A DNA stretch of 64,000 nucleotides, from positions 2,294,001 through 2,358,000 of the forward strand of contig OY720344.1 in NCBI GenBank assembly GCA_963082975.1. Reading direction: 5' to 3'. Of this stretch, positions 40,201 through 53,600 are shown piece after piece (positions within the stretch are counted from its first letter, which is position 1; every line of letters begins with the position of its first letter). A model generated the notes under the pieces. It saw nothing but the letters and a program-made list of their open reading frames with translations, was not told the origin of the DNA and made no database searches. The position numbers were made by a program, and so were the translations under genes. This DNA is from Labia minor. Lineage: Eukaryota; Arthropoda; Insecta; Dermaptera; Spongiphoridae.

Positions 40201-41225
40201 ATTTATTATTTATTTTTAAAACATTTCATTTTTTAATTTTCCCGTAAAAATTATGAAAGGTCATCTTAGGATGACCCTAGGTTTTCGGCATAAAAAAATA
40301 ATTATTCATCAGAAATATCAATAATATATTTTTTTAATATTTTTATGATGTAAAATGAACGAATTTATTATTTATTTTTAAAACATTTCATTTTTTAATT
40401 TTCCCGTAAAAATTATGAAAGGTCATCGTAGGATGACCCTAGGTTTTCGGCATAAAAAATTAATTATTCATCAGAAATATCAATAATATATTTTTTTAAT
40501 ATTTTTATGATGTAAAATGAACGAATTTATTATTTATTTTTAAAAATTTCATTTTTTAATTTTCCCGTAAAAATTATGAAAGGTCATATTAGGATGACCC
40601 TAGGTTTTCGGCATAAAAAAATAATTATTCATCAGAAATATCAATAATATATTTTTTTAATATTTTTATGATGTAAAATGAACGAATTTATTATTTATTT
40701 TTAAAAATTTCATTTTTTAATTTTACCGTAAAAATTATGAAAGGTCATCGTAGGATGACCCTAGGTTTTCGGCATAAAAAATTAATTATTCATCAGAAAT
40801 ATCAATAATATATTTTTTTAATATTTTTATGATGTAAAATGAACGAATTTATTATTTATTTTTTAAAATTTCATTTTTTAATTTTCCCGTAAAAATTATG
40901 AAAGGTCATCGTAGGATGACCCTAGGTTTTCGGCATAAAAAATAATTTTTAGTAAGAAATATGAATAATATATTTTTTTAATATTTTTATGATGTAAAAT
41001 GAACGAATTTATTATTTATTTTTAAAAATTTCATTTTTTAATTTTCCCGTAAAAATTATGAAAGGTCATCTTAGGATGACCCTAGGTTTTCGGCATAAAA
41101 AAATAATTATTCATCAGAAATATCAATAATATATTTTTTTAATATTTTTATGATGTAAAATGAACGAATTTATTATTTATTTTTAAAACATTTCATTTTT
41201 TAATTTTCCCGTAACAATTATGGAA
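37247..41225 (+). repeat. Region D HOR unit 5, longest (25 monomers, 3979 bp; class alpha)
   Basis: TTGTCGG at +184, T at 37578 (+331), CAATTTTT at 38018 (+771), deleted monomer at 38534. AACAATTATGG monomers lie at +0, +643, +965, +2530 and +2851. The tail cassette of 1128 bp is identical in layout to those of units 4 and 6. Unit 6 is the same without three monomers (485 bp) in the middle, so unit 5 is the best template for the full region-D HOR. Confidence 0.85.
38534..38645 (+). repeat. 112-bp deleted monomer (unit 5)
   Basis: Same junction and flanking types as at 32672. Confidence 0.95.
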
Positions 41226-44200
41226 GGTCATCGTAGGATGACCCTAGGTTTTCGGCATAAAAAATAATTTTTAGTAAGAAAAATGAATAATATATTTTTT
41301 TAATATTTTTATGATGTAAAATGAACGAATTTATTATTTATTTTTTATAATTTCATTTTTTAATTTTCCCGTAAAAATTATGAAAGGTCATCTTAGGATG
41401 ACCCTAGGTTGTCGGCATAAAAAAATAATTATTCATCAGAAATATCAATAATATATTTTTTTAATATTTTTATGTTGTAAAATGAACGAATTTATTATTT
41501 ATTTTTTAAAATTTCATTTTTTAATTTTCCCGTAAAAATTATGAAAGGTCATCGTATGATGACCCTAGGTTTTCGGCATAAAAAATAATTTTTAGTAAGA
41601 AATATGAATAATATATTTTTTTAATATTTTTATGATGTAAAATGAACGAATTTATTATTTATTTTTAAAAATTTCATTTTTTAATTTTCCCGTAAAAATT
41701 ATGAAAGGTCATCTTAGGATGACCCTAGGTTTTCGGCATAAAAAAATAATTATTCATCAGAAATATCAATAATATATTTTTTTAATATTTTTATGATGTA
41801 AAATGAACGAATTTATTATTTATTTTTAAAACATTTCATTTTTTAATTTTCCCGTAACAATTATGGAAGGTCATCGTAGGATGACCCTAGGTTTTCGGCA
41901 TAAAAAATTATTTTTAGTAAGAAAAATGAATAATATATTTTTTTAATATTTTTATGATGTAAAATGAACGAATTTATTATTTATTTTTTAAAATTTCAAT
42001 TTTTAATTTTCCCGTAAAAATTATGAAAGGTCATCTTAGGATGACCCTAGGTTTTCGGCATAAAAAAATAATTATTCATCAGAAATATGAATAATATATT
42101 TTTTTAATATTTTTATGATGTAAAATGAACGAATTTATTATTTATTTTTAAAACATTTCATTTTTTAATTTTCCCGTAACAATTATGGAAGGTCATCGTA
42201 GGATGACCCTAGGTTTTCGGCATAAAAAATTATTTTTAGTAAGAAAAATGAATAATATATTTTTTTAATATTTTTATGATGTAAAATGAACGAATTTATC
42301 ATTTATTTTTTAAAATTTCATTTTTTAATTTTCCCGTAAAAATTATGAAAGGTCATCTTAGGATGACCCTAGGTTTTCGGCATAAAAAAATAATTATTCA
42401 TCAGAAATATCAATAATATATTTTTTTAATATTTTTATGATGTAAAATGAACGAATTTATTATTTATTTTTAAAACATTTCATTTTTTCATTTTCCCGTA
42501 AAAATTATGAAAGGTCATCGTAGGATGACCATATTTTTTTAATATTTTTATGATGTAAAATGAACGAATTTATTATTTATTTTTGAAAATTTCATTTTTT
42601 AATTTTCCCGTAAAAATTATGAAAGGTCATCTTAGGATGACCCTAGGTTTTCGGCATAAAAAAATAATTATTTATCAGAAATATCAATAATATATTTTTT
42701 TAATATTTTTATGATGTAAAATGAACGAATTTATTATTTATTTTTAAAACATTTCATTTTTTCATTTTCCCGTAAAAATTATGAAAGGTCATCGTAGGAT
42801 GACCGTAGGTTTTCGGCATAAAAAAATAATTTTTAGTAAGAAATATGAATAATATATTTTTTTAATATTTTTATGATGTAAAATGAACGAATTTATTATT
42901 TATTTTTAAAAATTTCATTTTTTAATTTTCCCGTAAAAATTATGAAAGGTCATCTTAGGATGACCCTAGGTTTTCGGCATAAAAAAATAATTATTCATCA
43001 GAAATATCAATAATATATTTTTTTAATATTTTTATGATGTAAAATGAACGAATTTATTATTTATTTTTAAAAATTTCATTTTTTAATTTTCCCGTAAAAA
43101 TTATGAAAGGTCATCTTAGGATGACCCTAGGTTTTCGGCATAAAAAAATAATTATTCATCAGAAATATCAATAATATATTTTTTTAATATTTTTATGATG
43201 TAAAATGAACGAATTTATTATTTATTTTTAAAACATTTCATTTTTTAATTTTCCCGTAACAATTATGGAAGGTCATCGTAGGATGACCCTAGGTTTTCGG
43301 CATAAAAAATAATTTTTAGTAAGAAAAATGAATAATATATTTTTTTAATATTTTTATGATGTAAAATGAACGAATTTATTATTTATTTTTAAAACATTTC
43401 ATTTTTTAATTTTCCCGTAAAAATTATGAAAGGTCATCTTAGGATGACCCTAGGTTTTCGGCATAAAAAAATAATTATTCATCAGAAATATGAATAATAT
43501 ATTTTTTTAATATTTTTATGATGTAAAATGAACGAATTTATTATTTATTTTTAAAAATTTCATTTTTAATTTTCCCGTAACAATTATGGAAGGTCATCGT
43601 AGGATGACCCTAGGTTTTCGGCATAAAAAATTATTTTTAGTAAGAAAAATGAATAATATATTTTTTTAATATTTTTCTGATGTAAAATGAACGAATTTAT
43701 TATTTATTTTTAAAACATTTCATTTTTTAATTTTCCCGTAAAAATTATGAAAGGTCATCTTAGGATGACCCTAGGTTTTCGGCATAAAAAAATAATTATT
43801 CATCAGAAATATCAATAATATATTTTTTTAATATTTTTATGATGTAAAATGAACGAATTTATTATTTATTTTTAAAACATTTCATTTTTTAATTTTCCCG
43901 TAAAAATTATGAAAGGTCATCGTAGGATGACCCTAGGTTTTCGGCATAAAAAATTAATTATTCATCAGAAATATCAATAATATATTTTTTTAATATTTTT
44001 ATGATGTAAAATGAACGAATTTATTATTTATTTTTAAAAATTTCATTTTTTAATTTTCCCGTAAAAATTATGAAAGGTCATATTAGGATGACCCTAGGTT
44101 TTCGGCATAAAAAAATAATTATTCATCAGAAATATCAATAATATATTTTTTTAATATTTTTATGATGTAAAATGAACGAATTTATTATTTATTTTTAAAA

Positions 44201-44719
44201 ATTTCATTTTTTAATTTTACCGTAAAAATTATGAAAGGTCATCGTAGGATGACCCTAGGTTTTCGGCATAAAAAATTAATTATTCATCAGAAATATCAAT
44301 AATATATTTTTTTAATATTTTTATGATGTAAAATGAACGAATTTATTATTTATTTTTTAAAATTTCATTTTTTAATTTTCCCGTAAAAATTATGAAAGGT
44401 CATCGTAGGATGACCCTAGGTTTTCGGCATAAAAAATAATTTTTAGTAAGAAATATGAATAATATATTTTTTTAATATTTTTATGATGTAAAATGAACGA
44501 ATTTATTATTTATTTTTAAAAATTTCATTTTTTAATTTTCCCGTAAAAATTATGAAAGGTCATCTTAGGATGACCCTAGGTTTTCGGCATAAAAAAATAA
44601 TTATTCATCAGAAATATCAATAATATATTTTTTTAATATTTTTATGATGTAAAATGAACGAATTTATTATTTATTTTTAAAACATTTCATTTTTTAATTT
44701 TCCCGTAACAATTATGGAA
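41226..44719 (+). repeat. Region D HOR unit 6 (22 monomers, 3494 bp; class alpha)
   Basis: TTGTCGG at +184, T at 41557, CAATTTTT at 41997, deleted monomer at 42513. The AACAATTATGG positions after the head (+2045, +2366) are 485 bp (three monomers) closer than in unit 5. The tail cassette of 1128 bp is retained. It equals unit 4 in length within one base but differs in internal order and class, so similar length here does not mean recent common copying. Confidence 0.85.
42513..42624 (+). repeat. 112-bp deleted monomer (unit 6)
   Basis: Same junction and flanking types as at 32672. Confidence 0.95.
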
Positions 44720-47249
44720 GGTCATCGTAGGATGACCCTAGGTTTTCGGCATAAAAAATAATTTTTAGTAAGAAAAATGAATAATATATTTTTTTAATAT
44801 TTTTATGATGTAAAATGAACGAATTTATTATTTATTTTTTATAATTTCATTTTTTAATTTTCCCGTAAAAATTATGAAAGGTCATCTTAGGATGACCCTA
44901 GGTTGTCGGCATAAAAAAATAATTATTCATCAGAAATATCAATAATATATTTTTTTAATATTTTTATGTTGTAAAATGAACGAATTTATTATTTATTTTT
45001 TAAAATTTCATTTTTTAATTTTCCCGTAAAAATTATGAAAGGTCATCGTATGATGACCCTAGGTTTTCGGCATAAAAAATAATTTTTAGTAAGAAATATG
45101 AATAATATATTTTTTTAATATTTTTATGATGTAAAATGAACGAATTTATTATTTATTTTTAAAAATTTCATTTTTTAATTTTCCCGTAAAAATTATGAAA
45201 GGTCATCTTAGGATGACCCTAGGTTTTCGGCATAAAAAAATAATTATTCATCAGAAATATCAATAATATATTTTTTTAATATTTTTATGATGTAAAATGA
45301 ACGAATTTATTATTTATTTTTAAAACATTTCATTTTTTAATTTTCCCGTAACAATTATGGAAGGTCATCGTAGGATGACCCTAGGTTTTCGGCATAAAAA
45401 ATTATTTTTAGTAAGAAAAATGAATAATATATTTTTTTAATATTTTTATGATGTAAAATGAACGAATTTATTATTTATTTTTTAAAATTTCAATTTTTAA
45501 TTTTCCCGTAAAAATTATGAAAGGTCATCTTAGGATGACCCTAGGTTTTCGGCATAAAAAAATAATTATTCATCAGAAATATGAATAATATATTTTTTTA
45601 ATATTTTTATGATGTAAAATGAACGAATTTATTATTTATTTTTAAAACATTTCATTTTTTAATTTTCCCGTAACAATTATGGAAGGTCATCGTAGGATGA
45701 CCCTAGGTTTTCGGCATAAAAAATTATTTTTAGTAAGAAAAATGAATAATATATTTTTTTAATATTTTTATGATGTAAAATGAACGAATTTATCATTTAT
45801 TTTTTAAAATTTCATTTTTTAATTTTCCCGTAAAAATTATGAAAGGTCATCTTAGGATGACCCTAGGTTTTCGGCATAAAAAAATAATTATTCATCAGAA
45901 ATATCAATAATATATTTTTTTAATATTTTTATGATGTAAAATGAACGAATTTATTATTTATTTTTAAAACATTTCATTTTTTCATTTTCCCGTAAAAATT
46001 ATGAAAGGTCATCGTAGGATGACCATATTTTTTTAATATTTTTATGATGTAAAATGAACGAATTTATTATTTATTTTTGAAAATTTCATTTTTTAATTTT
46101 CCCGTAAAAATTATGAAAGGTCATCTTAGGATGACCCTAGGTTTTCGGCATAAAAAAATAATTATTTATCAGAAATATCAATAATATATTTTTTTAATAT
46201 TTTTATGATGTAAAATGAACGAATTTATTATTTATTTTTAAAACATTTCATTTTTTCATTTTCCCGTAAAAATTATGAAAGGTCATCGTAGGATGACCGT
46301 AGGTTTTCGGCATAAAAAAATAATTTTTAGTAAGAAATATGAATAATATATTTTTTTAATATTTTTATGATGTAAAATGAACGAATTTATTATTTATTTT
46401 TAAAAATTTCATTTTTTAATTTTCCCGTAAAAATTATGAAAGGTCATCTTAGGATGACCCTAGGTTTTCGGCATAAAAAAATAATTATTCATCAGAAATA
46501 TCAATAATATATTTTTTTAATATTTTTATGATGTAAAATGAACGAATTTATTATTTATTTTTAAAACATTTCATTTTTTCATTTTCCCGTAAAAATTATG
46601 AAAGGTCATCTTAGGATGACCCTAGGTTTTCGGCATAAAAAAATAATTTTTAGTAAGAAATATGAATAATATATTTTTTTAATATTTTTATGATGTAAAA
46701 TGAACGAATTTATTATTTATTTTTAAAAATTTCATTTTTTAATTTTCCCGTAAAAATTATGAAAGGTCATCTTAGGATGACCCTAGGTTTTCGGCATAAA
46801 AAAATAATTATTCATCAGAAATATCAATAATATATTTTTTTAATATTTTTATGATGTAAAATGAACGAATTTATTATTTATTTTTAAAACATTTCATTTT
46901 TTCATTTTCCCGTAAAAATTATGAAAGGTCATCTTAGGATGACCCTAGGTTTTCGGCATAAAAAAATAATTATTCATCAGAAATATGAATAATATATTTT
47001 TTTAATATTTTTATGATGTAAAATGAACGAATTTATTATTTATTTTTAAAAATTTCATTTTTTAATTTTCCCGTAAAAATTATGAAAGGTCATCTTAGGA
47101 TGACCCTAGGTTTTCGGCATAAAAAAATAATTATTCATCAGAAATATCAATAATATATTTTTTTAATATTTTTATGATGTAAAATGAACGAATTTATTAT
47201 TTATTTTTAAAACATTTCATTTTTTAATTTTCCCGTAACAATTATGGAA
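44720..47249 (+). repeat. Region D HOR unit 7 (16 monomers, 2530 bp; class alpha)
   Basis: TTGTCGG at +184, T at 45051, CAATTTTT at 45491, deleted monomer at 46007. The head matches unit 6. The unit ends nine monomers (1449 bp, exactly 9 x 161) short of unit 5 and lacks the ATATTAGG/TTACCGTAA tail. Confidence 0.85.
46007..46118 (+). repeat. 112-bp deleted monomer (unit 7)
   Basis: Same junction and flanking types as at 32672. Confidence 0.95.
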
Positions 47250-49454
47250 GGTCATCGTAGGATGACCCTAGGTTTTCGGCATAAAAAATAATTTTTAGTA
47301 AGAAAAATGAATAATATATTTTTTTAATATTTTTATGATGTAAAATGAACGAATTTATTATTTATTTTTTATAATTTCATTTTTTAATTTTCCCGTAAAA
47401 ATTATGAAAGGTCATCTTAGGATGACCCTAGGTTGTCGGCATAAAAATATAATTATTCATCAGAAATATCAATAATATATTTTTTTAATATTTTTATGTT
47501 GTAAAATGAACGAATTTATTATTTATTTTTTAAAATTTCATTTTTTAATTTTCCCGTAAAAATTATGAAAGGTCATCGTAGGATGACCCTAGGTTTTCGG
47601 CATAAAAAATAATTTTTAGTAAGAAATATGAATAATATATTTTTTTAATATTTTTATGATGTAAAATGAACGAATTTATTATTTATTTTTAAAAATTTCA
47701 TTTTTTAATTTTCCCGTAAAAATTATGAAAGGTCATCTTAGGATGACCCTAGGTTTTCGGCATAAAAAAATAATTATTCATCAGAAATATCAATAATATA
47801 TTTTTTTAATATTTTTATGATGTAAAATGAACGAATTTATTATTTATTTTTAAAACATTTCATTTTTTAATTTTCCCGTAACAATTATGGAAGGTCATCG
47901 TAGGATGACCCTAGGTTTTCGGCATAAAAAATTATTTTTAGTAAGAAAAATGAATAATATATTTTTTTAATATTTTTATGATGTAAAATGAACGAATTTA
48001 TTATTTATTTTTTAAAATTTCATTTTTTAATTTTCCCGTAAAAATTATGAAAGGTCATCTTAGGATGACCCTAGGTTTTCGGCATAAAAAAATAATTATT
48101 CATCAGAAATATGAATAATATATTTTTTTAATATTTTTATGATGTAAAATGAACGAATTTATTATTTATTTTTAAAACATTTCATTTTTTAATTTTCCCG
48201 TAACAATTATGGAAGGTCATCGTAGGATGACCCTAGGTTTTCGGCATAAAAAATTATTTTTAGTAAGAAAAATGAATAATATATTTTTTTAATATTTTTA
48301 TGATGTAAAATGAACGAATTTATCATTTATTTTTTAAAATTTCATTTTTTAATTTTCCCGTAAAAATTATGAAAGGTCATCTTAGGATGACCCTAGGTTT
48401 TCGGCATAAAAAAATAATTATTCATCAGAAATATCAATAATATATTTTTTTAATATTTTTATGATGTAAAATGAACGAATTTATTATTTATTTTTAAAAC
48501 ATTTCATTTTTTCATTTTCCCGTAAAAATTATGAAAGGTCATCGTAGGATGACCATATTTTTTTAATATTTTTAATATGTAAAATGAACGAATTTATTAT
48601 TTATTTTTGAAAATTTCATTTTTTAATTTTCCCGTAAAAATTATGAAAGGTCATGTTAGGATGACCCTAGGTTTTCGGCATAAAAAAATAATTATTTATC
48701 AGAAATATCAATAATATATTTTTTTAATATTTTTATGATGTAAAATGAACGAATTTATTATTTATTTTTAAAACATTTCATTTTTTCATTTTCCCGTAAA
48801 AATTATGAAAGGTCATCTTAGGATGACCGTAGGTTTTCGGCATAAAAAAATAATTTTTAGTAAGAAATATGAATAATATATTTTTTTAATATTTTTATGA
48901 TGTAAAATGAACGAATTTATTATTTATTTTTAAAAATTTCATTTTTTAATTTTCCCGTAAAAATTATGAAAGGTCATCTTAGGATGACCCTAGGTTTTCG
49001 GCATAAAAAAATAATTATTCATCAGAAATATCAATAATATATTTTTTTAATATTTTTATGATGTAAAATGAACGAATTTATTATTTATTTTTAAAACATT
49101 TCATTTTTTCATTTTCCCGTAAAAATTATGAAAGGTCATCTTAGGATGACCCTAGGTTTTCGGCATAAAAAAATAATTTTTAGTAAGAAATATGAATAAT
49201 ATATTTTTTTAATATTTTTATGATGTAAAATGAACGAATTTATTAGTTATTTTTAAAAATTTCATTTTTAATTTTCCCGTAAAAATTATGAAAGGTCATC
49301 GTAAGATGACCCTAGGTTTTCGGCATAAAAAATTAATTATTCATCAGAAATATCAATAATATATTTTTTTAATATTTTTATGATGTAAAATGAACGAATT
49401 TATTATTTATTTTTAAAAATTTCATTTTTTAATTTTCCCGTAACAATTATGGAA
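47250..49454 (+). repeat. Region D HOR unit 8 (14 monomers; class beta), passing into region E
   Basis: TTGTCGG at +184, G at +331, TTTCATTTTTT near +771. The deleted monomer (48537) carries the TTTTTAATATG change shared with unit 4. The dyad centre GTTAG near 48655 (CATGTTAGG) is private. The tail is not that of other D units: TTATTAGTTATTTTT near 49243 followed by a GTAAGATG monomer is the pair otherwise found only in the region-A 6-mer (2071, 3038). It then joins an AACAATTATGG monomer directly at 49455. Confidence 0.8.
48537..48648 (+). repeat. 112-bp deleted monomer (unit 8), TAATATG form
   Basis: Same junction and the TTTTTAATATG change shared with 35041. Confidence 0.95.
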
Positions 49455-50641
49455 GGTCATCGTAGGATGACCCTAGGTTTTCGGCATAAAAAATTATTTT
49501 TAGTAAGAAAAATGAATAATATATTTTTTTAATATTTTTATGATGTAAAATGAACGAATTTATTATTTATTTTTTAAAATTTCATTTTTTAATTTTCCCG
49601 TAAAAATTATGAAAGGTCATCTTAGGATGACCCTAGGTTTTCGGCATAAAAAAATAATTATTCATCAGAAATATGAATAATATATTTTTTTAATATTTTT
49701 ATGATGTAAAATGAACGAATTTATTATTTATTTTTAAAACATTTCATTTTTTAATTTTCCCGTAAAAATTATGAAAGGTCATCTTAGGATGACCCTAGGT
49801 TTTCGGCATAAAAAAATAATTATTCATCAGAAATATCAATAATATATTTTTTTAATATTTTTATGATGTAAAATGAACGAATTTATTATTTATGTTTAAA
49901 AATTTCATTTTTTAATTTTCCCGTAAAAATTATGAAAGGTCATCTTAGGATGACCCTAGGTTTTCGGCATAAAAAAATAATTATTCATCAGAAATATGAA
50001 TAATATATTTTTTTAATATTTTTATGATGTAAAATGAACGAATTTATTATTTATTTTTAAAAATTTCATTTTTTAATTTTCCCGTAAAAATTATGAAAGG
50101 TCATCGTAGGATGACCCTAGGTTTTCGGCATAAAAAAATAATTTTTAGTAAGAAATATGAATAATATATTTTTTTAATATTTTTATGATGTAAAATGAAC
50201 GAATTTATTATTTATTTTTAAAAATTTCATTTTTTAATTTTCCCGTAAAAATTATGAAAGGTCATCTTAGGATGACCCTAGGTTTTCGGCATAAAAAAAT
50301 AATTATTCATCAGAAATATCAATAATATATTTTTTTAATATTTTTATGATGTAAAATGAACGAATTTATTATTTATTTTTAAAACATTTCATTTTTTAAT
50401 TTTCCCGTAACAATTATGGAAGGTCATCGTAGGATGACCCAAGGTTTTCGGCATAAAAAATAATTTTTAGTAAGAAAAATGAATAATATATTTTTTTAAT
50501 ATTTTTATGATGTAAAATGAACGAATTTATTATTTATTTTTTATAATTTCATTTTTTAATTTTCCCGTAAAAATTATGAAAGGTCATCGTAGGATGACCC
50601 TAGGTTTTCGGCATAAAAAAATAATTATTCATCAGAAATAT
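49455..50641 (+). repeat. Region E, left part (about 7 monomers)
   Basis: An AACAATTATGG monomer (49455) is followed by the order CTTAGG/GAATAAT, CTTAGG/CAATAAT, CTTAGG/GAATAAT, GTAGG/TTTAGTAAG, CTTAGG/CAATAAT. The same order follows the AACAATTATGG monomers at 52357, 55097 and 60417. A private TATGTTTAAAA change lies near 49893. At 50422 a second AACAATTATGG monomer with the private CCCAAGG begins. The sequence then joins the left end of the duplicated segment. Confidence 0.75.
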
Positions 50642-53600
50642 GAATAATATATTTTTTTAATATTTTTATGATGTAAAATGAACGAATTTATTATTTATTT
50701 TTAAAACATTTAATTTTTTAATTTTCCCGTAAAAATTATGAAAGGTCATCGTAGGATGACCCTAGGTTTTCGGCATAAAAAAATAATTATTCATCAGAAA
50801 TATGAATAATATATTTTTTTAATATTTTTATGATGTAAAATGAACGAATTTATTATTTATTTTTAAAACATTTCATTTTTTAATTTTCCCGTAACAATTA
50901 TGGAAGGTCATCGTAGGATGACCCTAGGTTTTCGGCATAAAAAATTATTTTTAGTAAGAAAAATGAATAATATATTTTTTTAATATTTTTATGATGTAAA
51001 ATGAACGAATTTATCATTTATTTTTTAAAATTTCATTTTTTAATTTTCCCGTAAAAATTATGAAAGGTCATCTTAGGATGACCCTAGGTTTTCGGCATAA
51101 AAAAATAATTATTCATCAGAAATATGAATAATATATTTTTTTAATATTTTTATGATGTAAAATGAACGAATTTATTATTTATTTTTAAAACATTTCATTT
51201 TTTAATTTTCCCGTAAAAATTATGAAAGGTCATCGTAGGATGACCATAGGTTTTCGGCATAAAAAATTAATTATTCATCAGAAATATCAATAATATATTT
51301 TTTTAATATTTTTATGATGTAAAATGAACGAATTTATTATTTATTTTTGAAAATTTCATTTTTTAATTTTCCCGTAAAAATTATGAAAGGTCATCTTAGG
51401 ATGACCCTAGGTTTTCGGCATAAAAAAATAATTATTTATCAGAAATATCAATAATATATTTTTTTAATATTTTTATGATGTAAAATGAACGAATTTATTA
51501 TTTATTTTTAAAACATTTCATTTTTTCATTTTCCCGTAAAAATTATGAAAGGTCATCGTAGGATGACCGTAGGTTTTCGGCATAAAAAAATATTTTTTAT
51601 TAAGAAATATGAATAATATATTTTTTTAATATTTTTATGATGTAAAATGAACGAATTTATTATTTATTTTTAAAAATTTCATTTTTTAATTTTCCCGTAA
51701 AAATTATGAAAGGTCATCTTAGGATGACCCTAAGTTTTCGGCATAAAAAAATAATTATTCATCAGAAATATCAATAATATATTTTTTTAATATTTTTATG
51801 ATGTAAAATGAACGAATTTATTATTTATTTTTAAAACATTTCATTTTTTCATTTTCCCGTAAAAATTATGAAAGGTCATCTTAGGATGACCCTAGGTTTT
51901 CGGCATAAAAATATAATTTTTAGTAAGAAATATGAATAATATATTTTTTTAATATTTTTATGATGTAAAATGAACGAATTTATTATTTATTTTTAAAAAT
52001 TTCATTTTTAATTTTCCCGTAAAAATTATGAAAGGTCATCGTAAGATGACCCTAGGTTTTCGGCATAAAAAATTAATTATTCATCAGAAATATCAATAAT
52101 ATATTTTTTTAATATTTTTATGATGTAAAATGAACGAATTTATTATTTATTTTTAAAAATTTCATTTTTTAATTTTCCCGTAAAAATTATGAAAGGTCAT
52201 CTTAGGATGACCCTAGGTTTTCGGCATAAAAAAATAATTATTCATCAGAAATATCAATAATATATTTTTTTAATATTTTTATGATGTAAAATGAACGAAT
52301 TTATTATTTATTTTTAAAACATTTCATTTTTTAATTTTCCCGTAACAATTATGGAAGGTCATCGTAGGATGACCCTAGGTTTTCGGCATAAAAAATTATT
52401 TTTAGTAAGAAAAATGAATAATATATTTTTTTAATATTTTTCTGATGTAAAATGAACGAATTTATTATTTATTTTTTAAAATTTCATTTTTTAATTTTCC
52501 CGTAAAAATTATGAAAGGTCATCTTAGGATGACCCTAGGTTTTCGGCATAAAAAAATAATTATTCATCAGAAATATGAATAATATATTTTTTTAATATTT
52601 TTATGATGTAAAATGAACGAATTTATTATTTATTTTTAAAACATTTCATTTTTTAATTTTCCCGTAAAAATTATGAAAGGTCATCTTAGGATGACCCTAG
52701 GTTTTCGGCATAAAAAAATAATTATTCATCAGAAATATCAATAATATATTTTTTTAATATTTTTATGATGTAAAATGAACGAATTTATTATTTATTTTTA
52801 AAAATTTCATTTTTTAATTTTCCCGTAAAAATTATGAAAGGTCATCTTAGGATGACCCTAGGTTTTCGGCATAAAAAAATAATTATTCATCAGAAATATG
52901 AATAATATATTTTTTTAATATTTTTATGATGTAAAATGAACGAATTTATTATTTATTTTTAAAAATTTCATTTTTTAATTTTCCCGTAAAAATTATGAAA
53001 GGTCATCGTAGGATGACCCTAGGTTTTCGGCATAAAAAAATAATTTTTAGTAAGAAATATGAATAATATATTTTTTTAATATTTTTATGATGTAAAATGA
53101 ACGAATTTATTATTTATTTTTAAAAATTTCATTTTTTAATTTTCCCGTAAAAATTATGAAAGGTCATCTTAGGATGACCCTAGGTTTTCGGCATAAAAAA
53201 ATAATTATTCATCAGAAATATCAATAATATATTTTTTTAATATTTTTATGATGTAAAATGAACGAATTTATTATTTATTTTTAAAACATTTCATTTTTTA
53301 ATTTTCCCGTAAAAATTATGAAAGGTCATCGTAGGATGACCCTAGGTTTTCGGCATAAAAAATTAATTATTCATCAGAAATATCAATAATATATTTTTTT
53401 AATATTTTTATGATGTAAAATGAACGAATTTATTATTTATTTTTAAAAATTTCATTTTTTAATTTTCCCGTAAAAATTATGAAAGGTCATATTAGGATGA
53501 CCCTAGGTTTTCGGCATAAAAAAATAATTATTCATCAGAAATATCAATAATATATTTTTTTAATATTTTTATGATGTAAAATGAACGAATTTATTAATTA

